Of a stretch of DNA of 64,000 bases, positions 45,796 to 55,309 are shown piece after piece (the stretch's first letter is position 1; each line of letters starts with the position of its first letter). The notes under the pieces are model-generated. The model ran no database searches. It saw only the letters and a list, made by a program, of their open reading frames with translations, and was not told the DNA's origin. The translations under genes and the position numbers were made by a program. Source of the DNA: Chryseolinea sp. H1M3-3 (lineage in GTDB: Bacteria > Bacteroidota > Bacteroidia > Cytophagales > Cyclobacteriaceae); NCBI RefSeq assembly GCF_029360725.1, contig NZ_JARKMY010000001.1, forward strand, positions 310,001-374,000, read 5' to 3'.

Positions 45796-47718
45796 CTACA
45801 AAATAAATTCAAAGGCACTCTTATAGTATCCACCACCCTGTACATACTCTAATAAGTCGTTGTAAAAAGGATGCCCGCCAAGCGTGGCGCTATCGCCGAT
45901 CATCAGGAGTTTTTTACGGGCTCGCGTCATGGCCACATTTGTGCGACGGATGTCTCCCAAAAAACCGACTTCACTTTTATCATTGCTCCGCACAAAGCTA
46001 ATGGCAATGACATCTCTCTCCTGGCCTTGAAAGGCATCAACCGTGTTAATCGTGATAAGCTTATGCAACGACTCAAGTATACCTGATGCCTCGGCAAGCT
46101 TGTTTAAAATATCCACCTGAGAACGGTAAGGCGTTATTATTCCAAGTGAGATATTTCTTTCCAACCATTGACCTGGACCAATACGCCCGACCAATTTTTC
46201 TACCTGGCTTACCAGCAACCGTGCTTCCTCTTCATTATAACGACTCAGGGTTTCAGGATCCTGCTTTTCATTGTATCCGCACCCGGCCGTGTCAATAAAT
46301 TCTACCGGTAATTCATTTGCATCCAAAAGCTCCCACCTGACCGACTCATGTGCAATTAATTGATCCTTGTAAAAATAAGTTGAAGAAAATTTCATGATCG
46401 CTTCATGCATCCTATACTGCACTTTCAACATTGCCGACAGGCCAGGCTGCCGTTGTATTCCCTTTTCAAAAAGCGTAATCGCTAACCCATCCCTAGCCGC
46501 CGCGTTAGATTTGATCGTGGGCGGCAATTGTTGATGGTCGCCTGCAAAAATAGCCCGGTGCGTTCTTAACAATGGAATCCAACACGCTGGCTCTAAGGCC
46601 TGCGCAGCTTCATCGATAAAAACAGTCTGGAACTTTTTGCCGCGCATTACCGGATGTGACGCCCCTACTAACGTACAACAAATTGCTTGGGTAGTCTGCA
46701 ACAAATCATTCACGATAAAAAACTCAAGCATATCGGCGTCGGCTTTTAATGCCTTTGACTCCTGTATCAAAAGTTTTCGCTGTTGTCTTTCCTGATATCC
46801 AAAATTCCTTTTAAACTTAAACGCTAAGCTTTTTACCTGCTCCATTTTTTTTCGCAGGCTTCGCAGTTCTCCATAACTCGGATGGTCGGCAATTCGGGCA
46901 TCCAGTGTTTTACTAAGAGATTGTTCTGTGACTCGGGCGGGATGCCCTATTCGCAATACGCTCAACCCGTGCTCACTTAATTTGTCGGCTAACAAATCAA
47001 CGGCTGCATTACTGGGCGCACAGACAAGCGCTTGCTTTTCTTGTTTTATCACGTATGCAATTGCGTGCACCAGCGTGGTTGTCTTTCCCGTTCCCGGCGG
47101 ACCGTGAATAAATCCAACATCCTCGGACGTAATAATTTTTTCCAGCGCTGCGACCTGACTTTCATTTAATTGCGAATCGCTAAGGTGTATGTATCCACCA
47201 ACGTCAAGGGTAGCCTTCCCATTGCCCAATAAAATTTCCCTTAAGTCAGCTACCCGGTTGTTCTCTGCCTTCATCACTTCCTTTAACGCAAACTCCATTT
47301 CACGGTAGCTCATTTCATCAAACATAACATCAACACCTAACAATTTATCATCGATCCAATCCGGTAATTCATCTGCATTTAAAGTAATGACCATTGTATT
47401 GTCACGGACATAGTTGATCACGCCGTTAACATGATCTTTTTCTGGTTTCGCTGAGGCGTTAGAAAAAAAAGTGACCGATTTTCCACTTTGAAAGGCATGA
47501 GGCTGTTCCAGTTGGCTGGTCCGTTCCACTTCTACGATGAGACGTTCGCCAGTCCCGATATAATCGCGCTTTAATTTAACAGGATACCAGGTTGTACCTT
47601 CTTTTGTACGTTGCTGTAAAGAACGCAACAGCACCTTCTGCCGATAATATTCCAAATCTGCTTGCCGTTCGAGCTTGATCAACTCGAATGTTTTTTGCAA
47701 TTGCTCCCGTGAAGACAT
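45796..47718 (-). CDS. UPF1/IGHMBP2-like superfamily 1 helicase
   Basis: Superfamily 1B helicase of 640 residues. An N-terminal beta-rich region is followed by Walker A GPPGTGKT (206-213), APSNAAVDLL (motif Ia), VFIDEAAQA (motif II, DEAA), GDHQQLPPT (motif III), QYRMHE (motif IV), TVDAFQGQERD (motif V) and VAMTRARKKL (motif VI). IGHMBP2-type enzymes unwind DNA or RNA with 5-prime to 3-prime polarity in the family. No obvious accessory domain. It is monocistronic as far as spacing shows, with 85 bp to the patatin gene upstream. Confidence 0.93.
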   Translation of the reverse strand: MSSREQLQKTFELIKLERQADLEYYRQKVLLRSLQQRTKEGTTWYPVKLKRDYIGTGERLIVEVERTSQLEQPHAFQSGKSVTFFSNASAKPEKDHVNGVINYVRDNTMVITLNADELPDWIDDKLLGVDVMFDEMSYREMEFALKEVMKAENNRVADLREILLGNGKATLDVGGYIHLSDSQLNESQVAALEKIITSEDVGFIHGPPGTGKTTTLVHAIAYVIKQEKQALVCAPSNAAVDLLADKLSEHGLSVLRIGHPARVTEQSLSKTLDARIADHPSYGELRSLRKKMEQVKSLAFKFKRNFGYQERQQRKLLIQESKALKADADMLEFFIVNDLLQTTQAICCTLVGASHPVMRGKKFQTVFIDEAAQALEPACWIPLLRTHRAIFAGDHQQLPPTIKSNAAARDGLAITLFEKGIQRQPGLSAMLKVQYRMHEAIMKFSSTYFYKDQLIAHESVRWELLDANELPVEFIDTAGCGYNEKQDPETLSRYNEEEARLLVSQVEKLVGRIGPGQWLERNISLGIITPYRSQVDILNKLAEASGILESLHKLITINTVDAFQGQERDVIAISFVRSNDKSEVGFLGDIRRTNVAMTRARKKLLMIGDSATLGGHPFYNDLLEYVQGGGYYKSAFEFIL

Positions 47719-47803
47719 AGTCGGGCAAGTTAGGCAAATTTCAATTTACAAGAGATTAGGCCGCAGGCTTGCGTTGGACGTGCGGTCGACCTTGTGTGCC
47801 AGT

Positions 47804-50083
47804 TTATTCCAGCAGTTTTCGCAACCTTTCAATCTCTCGTTGATTGCCACGAGAATTAATCGACGTGATGATTCCGAATTTTTCCCTCGTAGTGAGGCGC
47901 CAACTTAATGACGCTCTCGGATTATTGATTCGGAGGCTGTCCATCTTTTGGAGGATGGGTACATAACTTTCGAGTTCATATTGCAGATCGATGCGGTCGA
48001 TGTCCGATTTCAACCACGACTTTGCATGATTGATTTGCATATCGCTGTTTATATCCTGAAAGTTTTCAAAATTGTTGTAAACATTGCTGATGGGCTGTGT
48101 TAAGGCATCGACGATGTTTTGTTTAACACGTGGCGCGATGTTTCCTAGTTTAGGAGAATCACGGATGGAAAGAAATATGATACCAGAAGTATTTTCGTCA
48201 ATCCAATCTTTGTACGCATAGGCAAACCGTATCGCGTCTGACAGTCCGAAATTGTCGGAAATACCGGCATCCATGATCTGGATGGACGGTTCACTAGGCA
48301 GCGATGTATTGGGAGTGATGTAAGGAAAAGTAGCCGTCATCCGCAACGCTGAAAGAAAACGAAGGTCTTCCCCATTCTGATCTTCAAACAAAGAAATGAA
48401 ATCCACGCCGCTTAGTTTCGATAAGTTGTAATCAGAAGAACTCATCACATCGTAATTCATAAAAGAGACGGGCCTTGCCGCGATGTAAAGTTTCCGCCCA
48501 TCGTTTACAATGGTGGGCGAAAGTATCATCATCGGAATGACGCTTTTTAACTCCGCCGAATCATACGCCGTAATCGGTTTGTCCATCATCCGGTTTGTAA
48601 TAAGATTCAGCTGCTCTTCAAATGTGTATCCCCGGTCTTTATAATAATAGTTTCCATTGTACTCAAATTTTGTAAAGCCAACGAAGAGGTCATTGGCCAT
48701 CAAACTAAAAATGATTGGATTAAGATTGTCCGTAGCAATCAGATCGCGATGAATGCTTGAATGCGGACGCGTTTTCTCGCCATAGTGATCACGAAGTTTA
48801 AGCTCGCGGAAATAACTGGCACCAATCAATCCACCTGAAGCCCCTGTGATGAGAATACTGTTTTTCATCAACTGTCCATCGGTGAGGCTATCGGCTGTTT
48901 GAAGTGCCGTAAGCGCCCAAAGTGCTGCACGCTTTCCCCCACCACTGGCGCATAAAAAAATCATTTTTGGTTTAACATCAGTGGGAAATTTCTTTCGCCA
49001 GTTTTCCAGCATGGGAAGTGTAGCCCTGCGGTCGCGTGACTGGTGAATCGTATCATTAAGCGTCGTAATGGTTTTGATCGTATACTCAACCGGGGGTACC
49101 AGATAATTTAAGCCAAAGGCTTCATACCTTCTCGACAAATAATTTTCTCCGACCAGATGGTTGAACACTAAAAATAAGATCACGGCAGTTGTAGACGCCC
49201 AGTTTCCAAACCAATAGGAGAATGCACCCGACAGCATTACAAAAATCGTAAGGAAAATAATAAAAGTAGAAGCAGCTGGCAGCTGAAACGCAGGATGATC
49301 TTTAAGAATTCCAAGTATCAGCACCAATCCAAAAATGAACAGCTCAATAATTACCAGGTTAAAATGATTCTGATCAAATACCTGAAGAATACTGGCCTTA
49401 TTATAGAACGTGGTGTCTTTTACATTTTTGAATTTAAAATCATAATCGAGATAGTTGTCAACCCGCACTTGTTTCTTCCGGACAATATCAAGTTTTTTCA
49501 TCACGCTTTTTCGTGTGGCCCGTACGTTCGTTTTCAATTTCTCATCAATACGGCAAACCACATATTTAAAAATGTCATTGTTGGTAAACCAGAAGTATGC
49601 GGAAAGCAAACTGGTCATCACCAAATATCCGGCCATCAAACCTCCTACCTGCGAGATAAGGTCAGTTCGTGTGACGTACTCATTATTAATCTGGAATTTA
49701 ATTATCTGAAAGATGTAAGTGATCAAAAAAGCTACCGGAACCACGCTGTTGTTAATAACAAATTTGGTAAACGGTTTGCGCATGGAGCCAATGAACGAAA
49801 ATCGATGGCCATCTGTAATATAACAGGTTATATGAAAGGCCGTAGTGAATCCACCCGTTACCATACCAATGATAAAGAAGCTCGTGAAATTAACTTTATG
49901 CAGATATTCGGGATCGAGGAACAGGTAAGGAATACCCAGATATTGACCGAAACTGCCGCTGATCAAAGCAAATAACACAAACCAGCAGAGCATTAAGACA
50001 AGGTTACGCTGGAAGTTGTTCAATAAAAGCTGAACAGGAAACGAGTAGACGATCTTTGGATATAAATAATAGAACTTTCGCAT
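47804..50083 (-). CDS. Membrane-anchored patatin-like phospholipase
   Basis: Protein of 759 residues. The first half carries about six or seven transmembrane segments (for example 29-50, 65-90, 108-130, 147-167, 240-260, 270-310). The second half is a patatin domain: glycine loop CASGGGKRAA (378-387), nucleophile elbow GASGG with Ser416, and DAG with Asp605 as the catalytic dyad, followed by helices. It should hydrolyse lipids at the membrane or protein-linked acyl chains. The long multi-spanning N-terminus is unlike the single-domain patatins. It stands alone on the minus strand; the UvrD-type gene is divergent, with about 120 bp between starts. Confidence 0.85.
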   Translation of the reverse strand: MRKFYYLYPKIVYSFPVQLLLNNFQRNLVLMLCWFVLFALISGSFGQYLGIPYLFLDPEYLHKVNFTSFFIIGMVTGGFTTAFHITCYITDGHRFSFIGSMRKPFTKFVINNSVVPVAFLITYIFQIIKFQINNEYVTRTDLISQVGGLMAGYLVMTSLLSAYFWFTNNDIFKYVVCRIDEKLKTNVRATRKSVMKKLDIVRKKQVRVDNYLDYDFKFKNVKDTTFYNKASILQVFDQNHFNLVIIELFIFGLVLILGILKDHPAFQLPAASTFIIFLTIFVMLSGAFSYWFGNWASTTAVILFLVFNHLVGENYLSRRYEAFGLNYLVPPVEYTIKTITTLNDTIHQSRDRRATLPMLENWRKKFPTDVKPKMIFLCASGGGKRAALWALTALQTADSLTDGQLMKNSILITGASGGLIGASYFRELKLRDHYGEKTRPHSSIHRDLIATDNLNPIIFSLMANDLFVGFTKFEYNGNYYYKDRGYTFEEQLNLITNRMMDKPITAYDSAELKSVIPMMILSPTIVNDGRKLYIAARPVSFMNYDVMSSSDYNLSKLSGVDFISLFEDQNGEDLRFLSALRMTATFPYITPNTSLPSEPSIQIMDAGISDNFGLSDAIRFAYAYKDWIDENTSGIIFLSIRDSPKLGNIAPRVKQNIVDALTQPISNVYNNFENFQDINSDMQINHAKSWLKSDIDRIDLQYELESYVPILQKMDSLRINNPRASLSWRLTTREKFGIITSINSRGNQREIERLRKLLE

Positions 50084-50201
50084 ACCTGAATCCCTTCAAG
50101 TTATGAAAATTATGAGTGATTTCAGGGGACTCATTTCGCGATGTATTTTATTTGTCACAATTTTATAAAATCAAACATCGTTTCTATTAAATCTCACATT
50201 T

Positions 50202-53200
50202 CTGACTAAACCGTTTCAAATATACCGCTCCTCGGCTGGTTCTGGCAAAACCCGCACCTTAGCTAAGGCGTATCTAACGCTTGCGTTGCGCTTTCGATCC
50301 GATTACTTTAAGCACATCCTCGCAGTAACATTTACCAACAAGGCTACGCAGGAAATGAAGGACCGGATTCTCCAATACCTGGATAAATTTTCCAAGGGTA
50401 TTCCGGACGAGCTTGCAGAAGAATTAAAAAAAGAATTAAAGGTCGATGACGCTACCTTTCGCGAAAATTCTCAAGCTGTACAGTCATACATTCTTCACCA
50501 GTACGCGCAATTTTCTATCAGCACCATTGATGCATTCTTTCAAAAAGTCATCCGGTCCTTTACGCGTGAAGCGGGACTTATGGGCGATTATAGATTAGAA
50601 GTAGAGCAGGACAATGTGTTAGAAGATGTAGTTGATAACCTTATTGACGAACTAGGAAGTAATAAAGAGCTCACCGAATGGGTGGTGGATTTTGCAAAAG
50701 AGAATTTGGAAAATGAACGTGCCTGGGATGTTCGTGTGAGCTTGATTGAATTCGCAAAAGAAATTTTCAGAGACGAGTTTAAAGATATTGAAGAACAAGT
50801 GGTTCAGCAGACCAGCAACAGAAATTTCTTCAAACTTTTACGTGAAAAACTATGGGCTGAGAAAACTAAATTCCTAAGTCGCATTGAGCAACCTGCAAAG
50901 GAAGCGCTGGAAATTATTAAAGCGGAAGGATGGGTTGCATCTGACATTGCCTACGGGCAAAATTCTGGACTAGTTACATTTTTCGAAATGTTTGCTTACC
51001 AAAAAAACATTAAAGAATTCAAGCCACCCAGCGACCGCATTAAAAATGTTTTTGACGTACCTGAAAACTGGCCGAGCAAAACCAGCAGCCGGCGAAACAA
51101 TATTATCGAGATCGCGCGTACGCGGCTAATTCCCATCAAGAGACAGCTGGTCGAAATTTTTGAAAAACACTACACCACTGCATTAAGTGCTGAAGTAGTC
51201 CTTCAAAACCTTTACGTGTTCGGTCTGGTAGCCGATATCTCTCGAAAGCTCAAAGAATACAAAGACGAAAATAATTTGATGCTCCTTGCTGACGCACCGA
51301 AATTTCTGAATGGTGTGATTCAGGATAGCGACACTCCTTTTATCTATGAAAAGGTCGGATCGTTCTATAATAACTACCTGATCGATGAGTTTCAGGACAC
51401 CTCGGCCATGCAGTGGAAAAACTTTTTGCCATTGTTACTCAACAGCATGGACCAAGGTTATCCTAGTCTTGTAGTGGGCGACGTGAAACAAGCGATATAC
51501 CGGTGGCGGGGGGGTGATTTGAAACTGTTGCAACAGGAAGTAGAAGAACACATCGGCTCCAGTCGTACGGACATACAAGTATTGAACAGCAACTACCGGA
51601 GCGCTACCATTATCGTAAACTTTAACAATGCGCTGTTCGAAAATGCCGCGACGTTCATTGCGCTAGAAACAGGACATCCCATCTCAGCTGAAGCCTATCG
51701 CGACGTGAGTCAAAAGGTTTTTCGGGAGGAAGAAGGCTTTGTCCGCGTAAAGTTTTTAGAAGACGAAGAAGATTATACCTGGAAAGATCAGGCACTCGAC
51801 CAGGTTCCGGCTTATTTAGAGGAACTTCAATCACTAGGCATTCCGTTAAAAGACATAGCCATACTCGTAAGAAAAAATGAGGAGGGTCAGCAAATTGTTG
51901 CACACCTTCTGCAGTATAAAAATTCTGACCGCGCGAAAGCGGGTTTTAAATATGAGGTGGTCTCCAACGAATCCCTTAGGATCGATGGGGCCTCCACAGT
52001 GAATTTGTTGTTAGGTGCGATGCGATATTTATTAAATCCTGATGATGTAATCGCAAGAGCACAATTAGGTTTCGAATTTGCCAGGCTACATGAACCTGAC
52101 CGACCCTTCACAGAAGTGTTTGCCGTAGCAAATCAGATTTTTTTTGAAAACAATCTTCCTCCCGCTTTCGCGAAAGAAAAATCTTCGTTAAAAAAACTGC
52201 CCCTTTTCGAGCTAACTGAAACGCTGATCGAAATTTTTAAACTCGGTGAGCAGATCGGGGAGCTTGCATACTTACAGGCATTTCAAAACCTGGTCCTCGA
52301 TTTTTATAGCCGCGAGCGTAATGACCTCGGTGCATTTCTCGAGTGGTGGGAGATGAACAGGCATAAACAATCAATCCAGGTTTCTGGTGAAGTTGATGCT
52401 GCTCAGATTCTTACCATTCACAAGTCAAAAGGATTGCAGTTTAAGTATGTACTCATACCCTTTTGTATATGGAATTTGGATCATGACCCTATGCGTGCAC
52501 CAACCTTATGGGTAACCTCCAATACACCCCCCTTTCATGATGTTGGTTATGTGCCAATAAAATATTCCAGTACACTTAGTGACACCTGTTTTGAAAAGTA
52601 TTACGTTGAAGAACGTACCCGCATTTACCTCGACAACTTAAACCTGTTGTACGTGGCGCTCACGCGAGCAGAAAAAGGACTAATCGTTCTTTCACCGCAT
52701 CCCACTGTTCGGAGTTTTAAGAAAAGTGTTGCGCAGGTACTACATCAAGGCATCACACAATCCCAACTGGCAACGAACTGGAATGAAGGCACAAATGAAT
52801 ATTCAAATGGAATATTGAGCGCTGATGTACCAGCACATACAGCGCCTTCCTCGGAAGCCATAAACTTAAAAAACTACCCAAGTTTTCATTGGCGCGAAAA
52901 ATTGGTTATTCGCCAGACTGCCAAGTCGTATTTTACGCCACAGGAGGATGAAAAGCATGACAAGATCAATTTCGGCATTCATTTACATACCATTCTCTCA
53001 CGAATTAAATATGCCCATGAGATAGAAGCTGCATTGGATCAAATTATCCTGGAGGGCCTGATCATCCAAGAGGAAAAAATACCCCTTTATGAACAACTCA
53101 GGGAACTACTCACCATTCCTCAAGTAGCATCCTGGTTCTCCAACGATTGGGATGTTCGGACGGAAATACCTATTCTTTTGCCTGACGGCGCAGAAAACAG

Positions 53201-53441
53201 AATCGACCGTCTTCTTATAAAGGATAAAAAGGCGATCATCGTAGATTTTAAAACGGGAGAACCTTTAAAGTCCGACCAGCGTCAGGTGTTAACCTATATG
53301 GATATTCTGAGAAAAATGAATTTTATCGATGTAGAGGGGTATCTGTTATACATCAGGGACAAACAAGTCGTTACCGTTACCGCAGAAAGGTTAAAAGTTT
53401 CGAAGAGAAGGGATGAGAATCAGATAAGCTTTGAGTTTTAG
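50202..53441 (+). CDS. AddA/UvrD-type helicase-nuclease with a probable CTG start
   Basis: Superfamily 1 helicase-nuclease of 1079 residues when begun at CTG 50202 (MTKPFQIYRSSAGSGKT). The frame is open from 50169, contains no ATG, GTG or TTG before TTG 50286, and a start at 50286 would remove the Walker A (AGSGKT, residues 12-17). Further motifs: AVTFTNKATQEMK (Ia), DEFQDTS (II), VGDVKQAIYRWRGG (III), SNYRS (IV), TIHKSKGLQF (V) and VALTRAEKGL (VI). A C-terminal RecB-like nuclease region has GRIDRLL-type NRIDRLLIKDK, IVDFKTG and QVLTYM. It probably processes DNA ends for recombination. No addB-like gene is adjacent. Confidence 0.88.
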   Translation: MTKPFQIYRSSAGSGKTRTLAKAYLTLALRFRSDYFKHILAVTFTNKATQEMKDRILQYLDKFSKGIPDELAEELKKELKVDDATFRENSQAVQSYILHQYAQFSISTIDAFFQKVIRSFTREAGLMGDYRLEVEQDNVLEDVVDNLIDELGSNKELTEWVVDFAKENLENERAWDVRVSLIEFAKEIFRDEFKDIEEQVVQQTSNRNFFKLLREKLWAEKTKFLSRIEQPAKEALEIIKAEGWVASDIAYGQNSGLVTFFEMFAYQKNIKEFKPPSDRIKNVFDVPENWPSKTSSRRNNIIEIARTRLIPIKRQLVEIFEKHYTTALSAEVVLQNLYVFGLVADISRKLKEYKDENNLMLLADAPKFLNGVIQDSDTPFIYEKVGSFYNNYLIDEFQDTSAMQWKNFLPLLLNSMDQGYPSLVVGDVKQAIYRWRGGDLKLLQQEVEEHIGSSRTDIQVLNSNYRSATIIVNFNNALFENAATFIALETGHPISAEAYRDVSQKVFREEEGFVRVKFLEDEEDYTWKDQALDQVPAYLEELQSLGIPLKDIAILVRKNEEGQQIVAHLLQYKNSDRAKAGFKYEVVSNESLRIDGASTVNLLLGAMRYLLNPDDVIARAQLGFEFARLHEPDRPFTEVFAVANQIFFENNLPPAFAKEKSSLKKLPLFELTETLIEIFKLGEQIGELAYLQAFQNLVLDFYSRERNDLGAFLEWWEMNRHKQSIQVSGEVDAAQILTIHKSKGLQFKYVLIPFCIWNLDHDPMRAPTLWVTSNTPPFHDVGYVPIKYSSTLSDTCFEKYYVEERTRIYLDNLNLLYVALTRAEKGLIVLSPHPTVRSFKKSVAQVLHQGITQSQLATNWNEGTNEYSNGILSADVPAHTAPSSEAINLKNYPSFHWREKLVIRQTAKSYFTPQEDEKHDKINFGIHLHTILSRIKYAHEIEAALDQIILEGLIIQEEKIPLYEQLRELLTIPQVASWFSNDWDVRTEIPILLPDGAENRIDRLLIKDKKAIIVDFKTGEPLKSDQRQVLTYMDILRKMNFIDVEGYLLYIRDKQVVTVTAERLKVSKRRDENQISFEF

Positions 53442-53458
53442 TTCTTCGTCCTATCTAA

Positions 53459-54559
53459 CTACTGAATTTCAAATTTCACGCCAGGCAAAGGTAAAAATCC
53501 TTTCGATCGGTACGGTTGCACACAAGGCAACTCAAAAAACTTTGCGACATCGGTACCCCTAACAGTTTTCGGGTCTTTGGTATACTTTCTGAAAAAATCT
53601 TCCCAATGAACCCATACAACTTGTTTAGGCTTAATCGCATTAAGTAATGTACATGGATAATCGGGTGAAAAATGGTAGGACACAACACCGAGAAAAGCGA
53701 GGTCGACTTCTTTGTCCTGTAGCAAAGCTTGCGGCGGAATTCCCGCTGGCGGACTGCAGGAAGAAGATTGAACAAAAATTCTAAACTCAACTTTTCCATT
53801 GGCATCCAGATAGTCAATCAAAAATGAAAAAGTATTGCCTTCCAGCCAATCATTGGCGTACGTCTTTCCATAAACATCGTTGAAGTCGAGGATCGGTTTT
53901 GTATTTCTTCCACTAAAAAATTTAATACTCTTAAAATGAGGATTGTGTTCTGAAAGAATCGGGTAGATATGAACTTTACTTTCTTGTGTCAGTATTTCTA
54001 TGGGCGGACGTCGCACCTCACGGGTGGTCATATGGTTTTCAAGGATTACCATTTGAGCGGTATCAATCACATTGTAACACGTATTGAAACCAGACTGATT
54101 TACATACACAATGGGCGTCTTATTTAGTTTATTAAATATCGCCGGCACATCCATTAAATGATCGTAGTGGCTATGCGCACTAAAAATAGCACTGATTTCT
54201 AATGGCTGTTTTTGACCAGCACTTTCCATGGACTTCAAACCTAAGTTTATCATCGCCGGGTCCGAGGCTAATTTTCGTTTTCCTCTCACTCCTCCACCTA
54301 ATACCGACGTTCCGATTTTCATGACTCGTTGGTGTGAGAAAAAAGGATCAACAAGGATACCTAATCCGTCTTTTAAAAAATACAAACCGCCAGATCCTGT
54401 ATACTGCACCATTAACTTTACACCCGGCGTTCCAGTGATGTTAATTGACGTATTTTCTTTTTGGAAAAAAATCCCATGCTTCGTCAACTTATTTAATCTG
54501 CCGGGGCCCGAACTACAGCCGATCATAAGGAGTAGCAATAGAAAGAAAATGTATTTCAT
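53459..54559 (-). CDS. MBL-fold metallohydrolase lipoprotein
   Basis: Metallo-beta-lactamase-fold protein of 366 residues with a lipobox (LLMIGC). The zinc motif HSHYDHLMD lies near residue 130 (HxHxDH), followed by later candidate ligands at SEHNPH and VWVHWEDFF. It resembles the NAPE-PLD/UlaG-like branch that acts on phosphodiesters or lactones, but the substrate is not determinable. Exported by the lipoprotein route. It converges on the helicase gene with 17 bp between stops. Confidence 0.85.
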   Translation of the reverse strand: MKYIFFLLLLLMIGCSSGPGRLNKLTKHGIFFQKENTSINITGTPGVKLMVQYTGSGGLYFLKDGLGILVDPFFSHQRVMKIGTSVLGGGVRGKRKLASDPAMINLGLKSMESAGQKQPLEISAIFSAHSHYDHLMDVPAIFNKLNKTPIVYVNQSGFNTCYNVIDTAQMVILENHMTTREVRRPPIEILTQESKVHIYPILSEHNPHFKSIKFFSGRNTKPILDFNDVYGKTYANDWLEGNTFSFLIDYLDANGKVEFRIFVQSSSCSPPAGIPPQALLQDKEVDLAFLGVVSYHFSPDYPCTLLNAIKPKQVVWVHWEDFFRKYTKDPKTVRGTDVAKFFELPCVQPYRSKGFLPLPGVKFEIQ

Positions 54560-54651
54560 GGAGCGTTTCAGTTTTACAGTTTGTATGTTCTTGCATGTAC
54601 AAGAACAATTGAAGATGAAAGAACTGTCAAGGTTGGTAAAGGTTTCGACCT

Positions 54652-55071
54652 TTAAACTATTTGAACATGATACACATCTGTCGCATTTCGTGGAATATTT
54701 TTAATAAAGAATCCTCCCGGTTGTGGGATTTGTTCAACTAAGTCGAATGAAGTACAGGACTTCGGCAGCGCTGTAAAAATGAGAATAAAGTTGTGAATAC
54801 TGTTATCTGGTAAAACTGTCCAAAGAGGAGCAATCGAAATATTTTCCGCATGCACCAACGGGGATTTCGCACCTGAGGCATGATCCACCAGAAAAGTTGT
54901 TTTCCAGATCCGGATCAGCGCATCTCGGTTTGTGTTATCAAACGAACAATGAACGTATACATAAGAATCTTCAAGCGTTGAAGGTTCTATCGACGCCAAC
55001 ACCTCATCTCCGACTGCAGGTTTAACTATTACCGGCGGATCCTGAATGATTGTCTTAGAAGCATTTGTCAT
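54652..55071 (-). CDS. Small protein of unknown function
   Basis: Protein of 139 residues without signal peptide (MTNASKTIIQDPPVIVKPAVGDEVLASIEPS). It appears beta-rich: DSYVYVHCSFDNTNRDALIRIWKTTFLV and NFILIFTALPKSCTSFDLVEQIP suggest a small sandwich domain. I recognise no family. It is on the same strand as the MBL gene downstream, 92 bp away. Confidence 0.5.
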   Translation of the reverse strand: MTNASKTIIQDPPVIVKPAVGDEVLASIEPSTLEDSYVYVHCSFDNTNRDALIRIWKTTFLVDHASGAKSPLVHAENISIAPLWTVLPDNSIHNFILIFTALPKSCTSFDLVEQIPQPGGFFIKNIPRNATDVYHVQIV

Positions 55072-55309
55072 GTTACTATGAGTTTCTTGCTACCCGTTAA
55101 GCGTAGAGGTTGTATCCTGATGACCCGTGTCCATGACAGGTCTGATATCCTTTATCCTCAACAGTCTATTTTAAAAGTTGTTTGTGAAGGAAGGCTTTAT
55201 TCTCAGACCACGATGGACCCATGACTTTGCTCTTTCACATCCCATCGGCGTATTTTTTTTGTCACTCCTCGGCAGTGTTTTGTGCAAGGACGGTCGCCGT
55301 CGTTAAATG

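Noticed and set aside
49295-49975. 226-residue plus-strand open frame inside the patatin gene
   Set aside because: It is antisense to a well-supported coding region, has no family motifs and its composition is that of a shadow frame.
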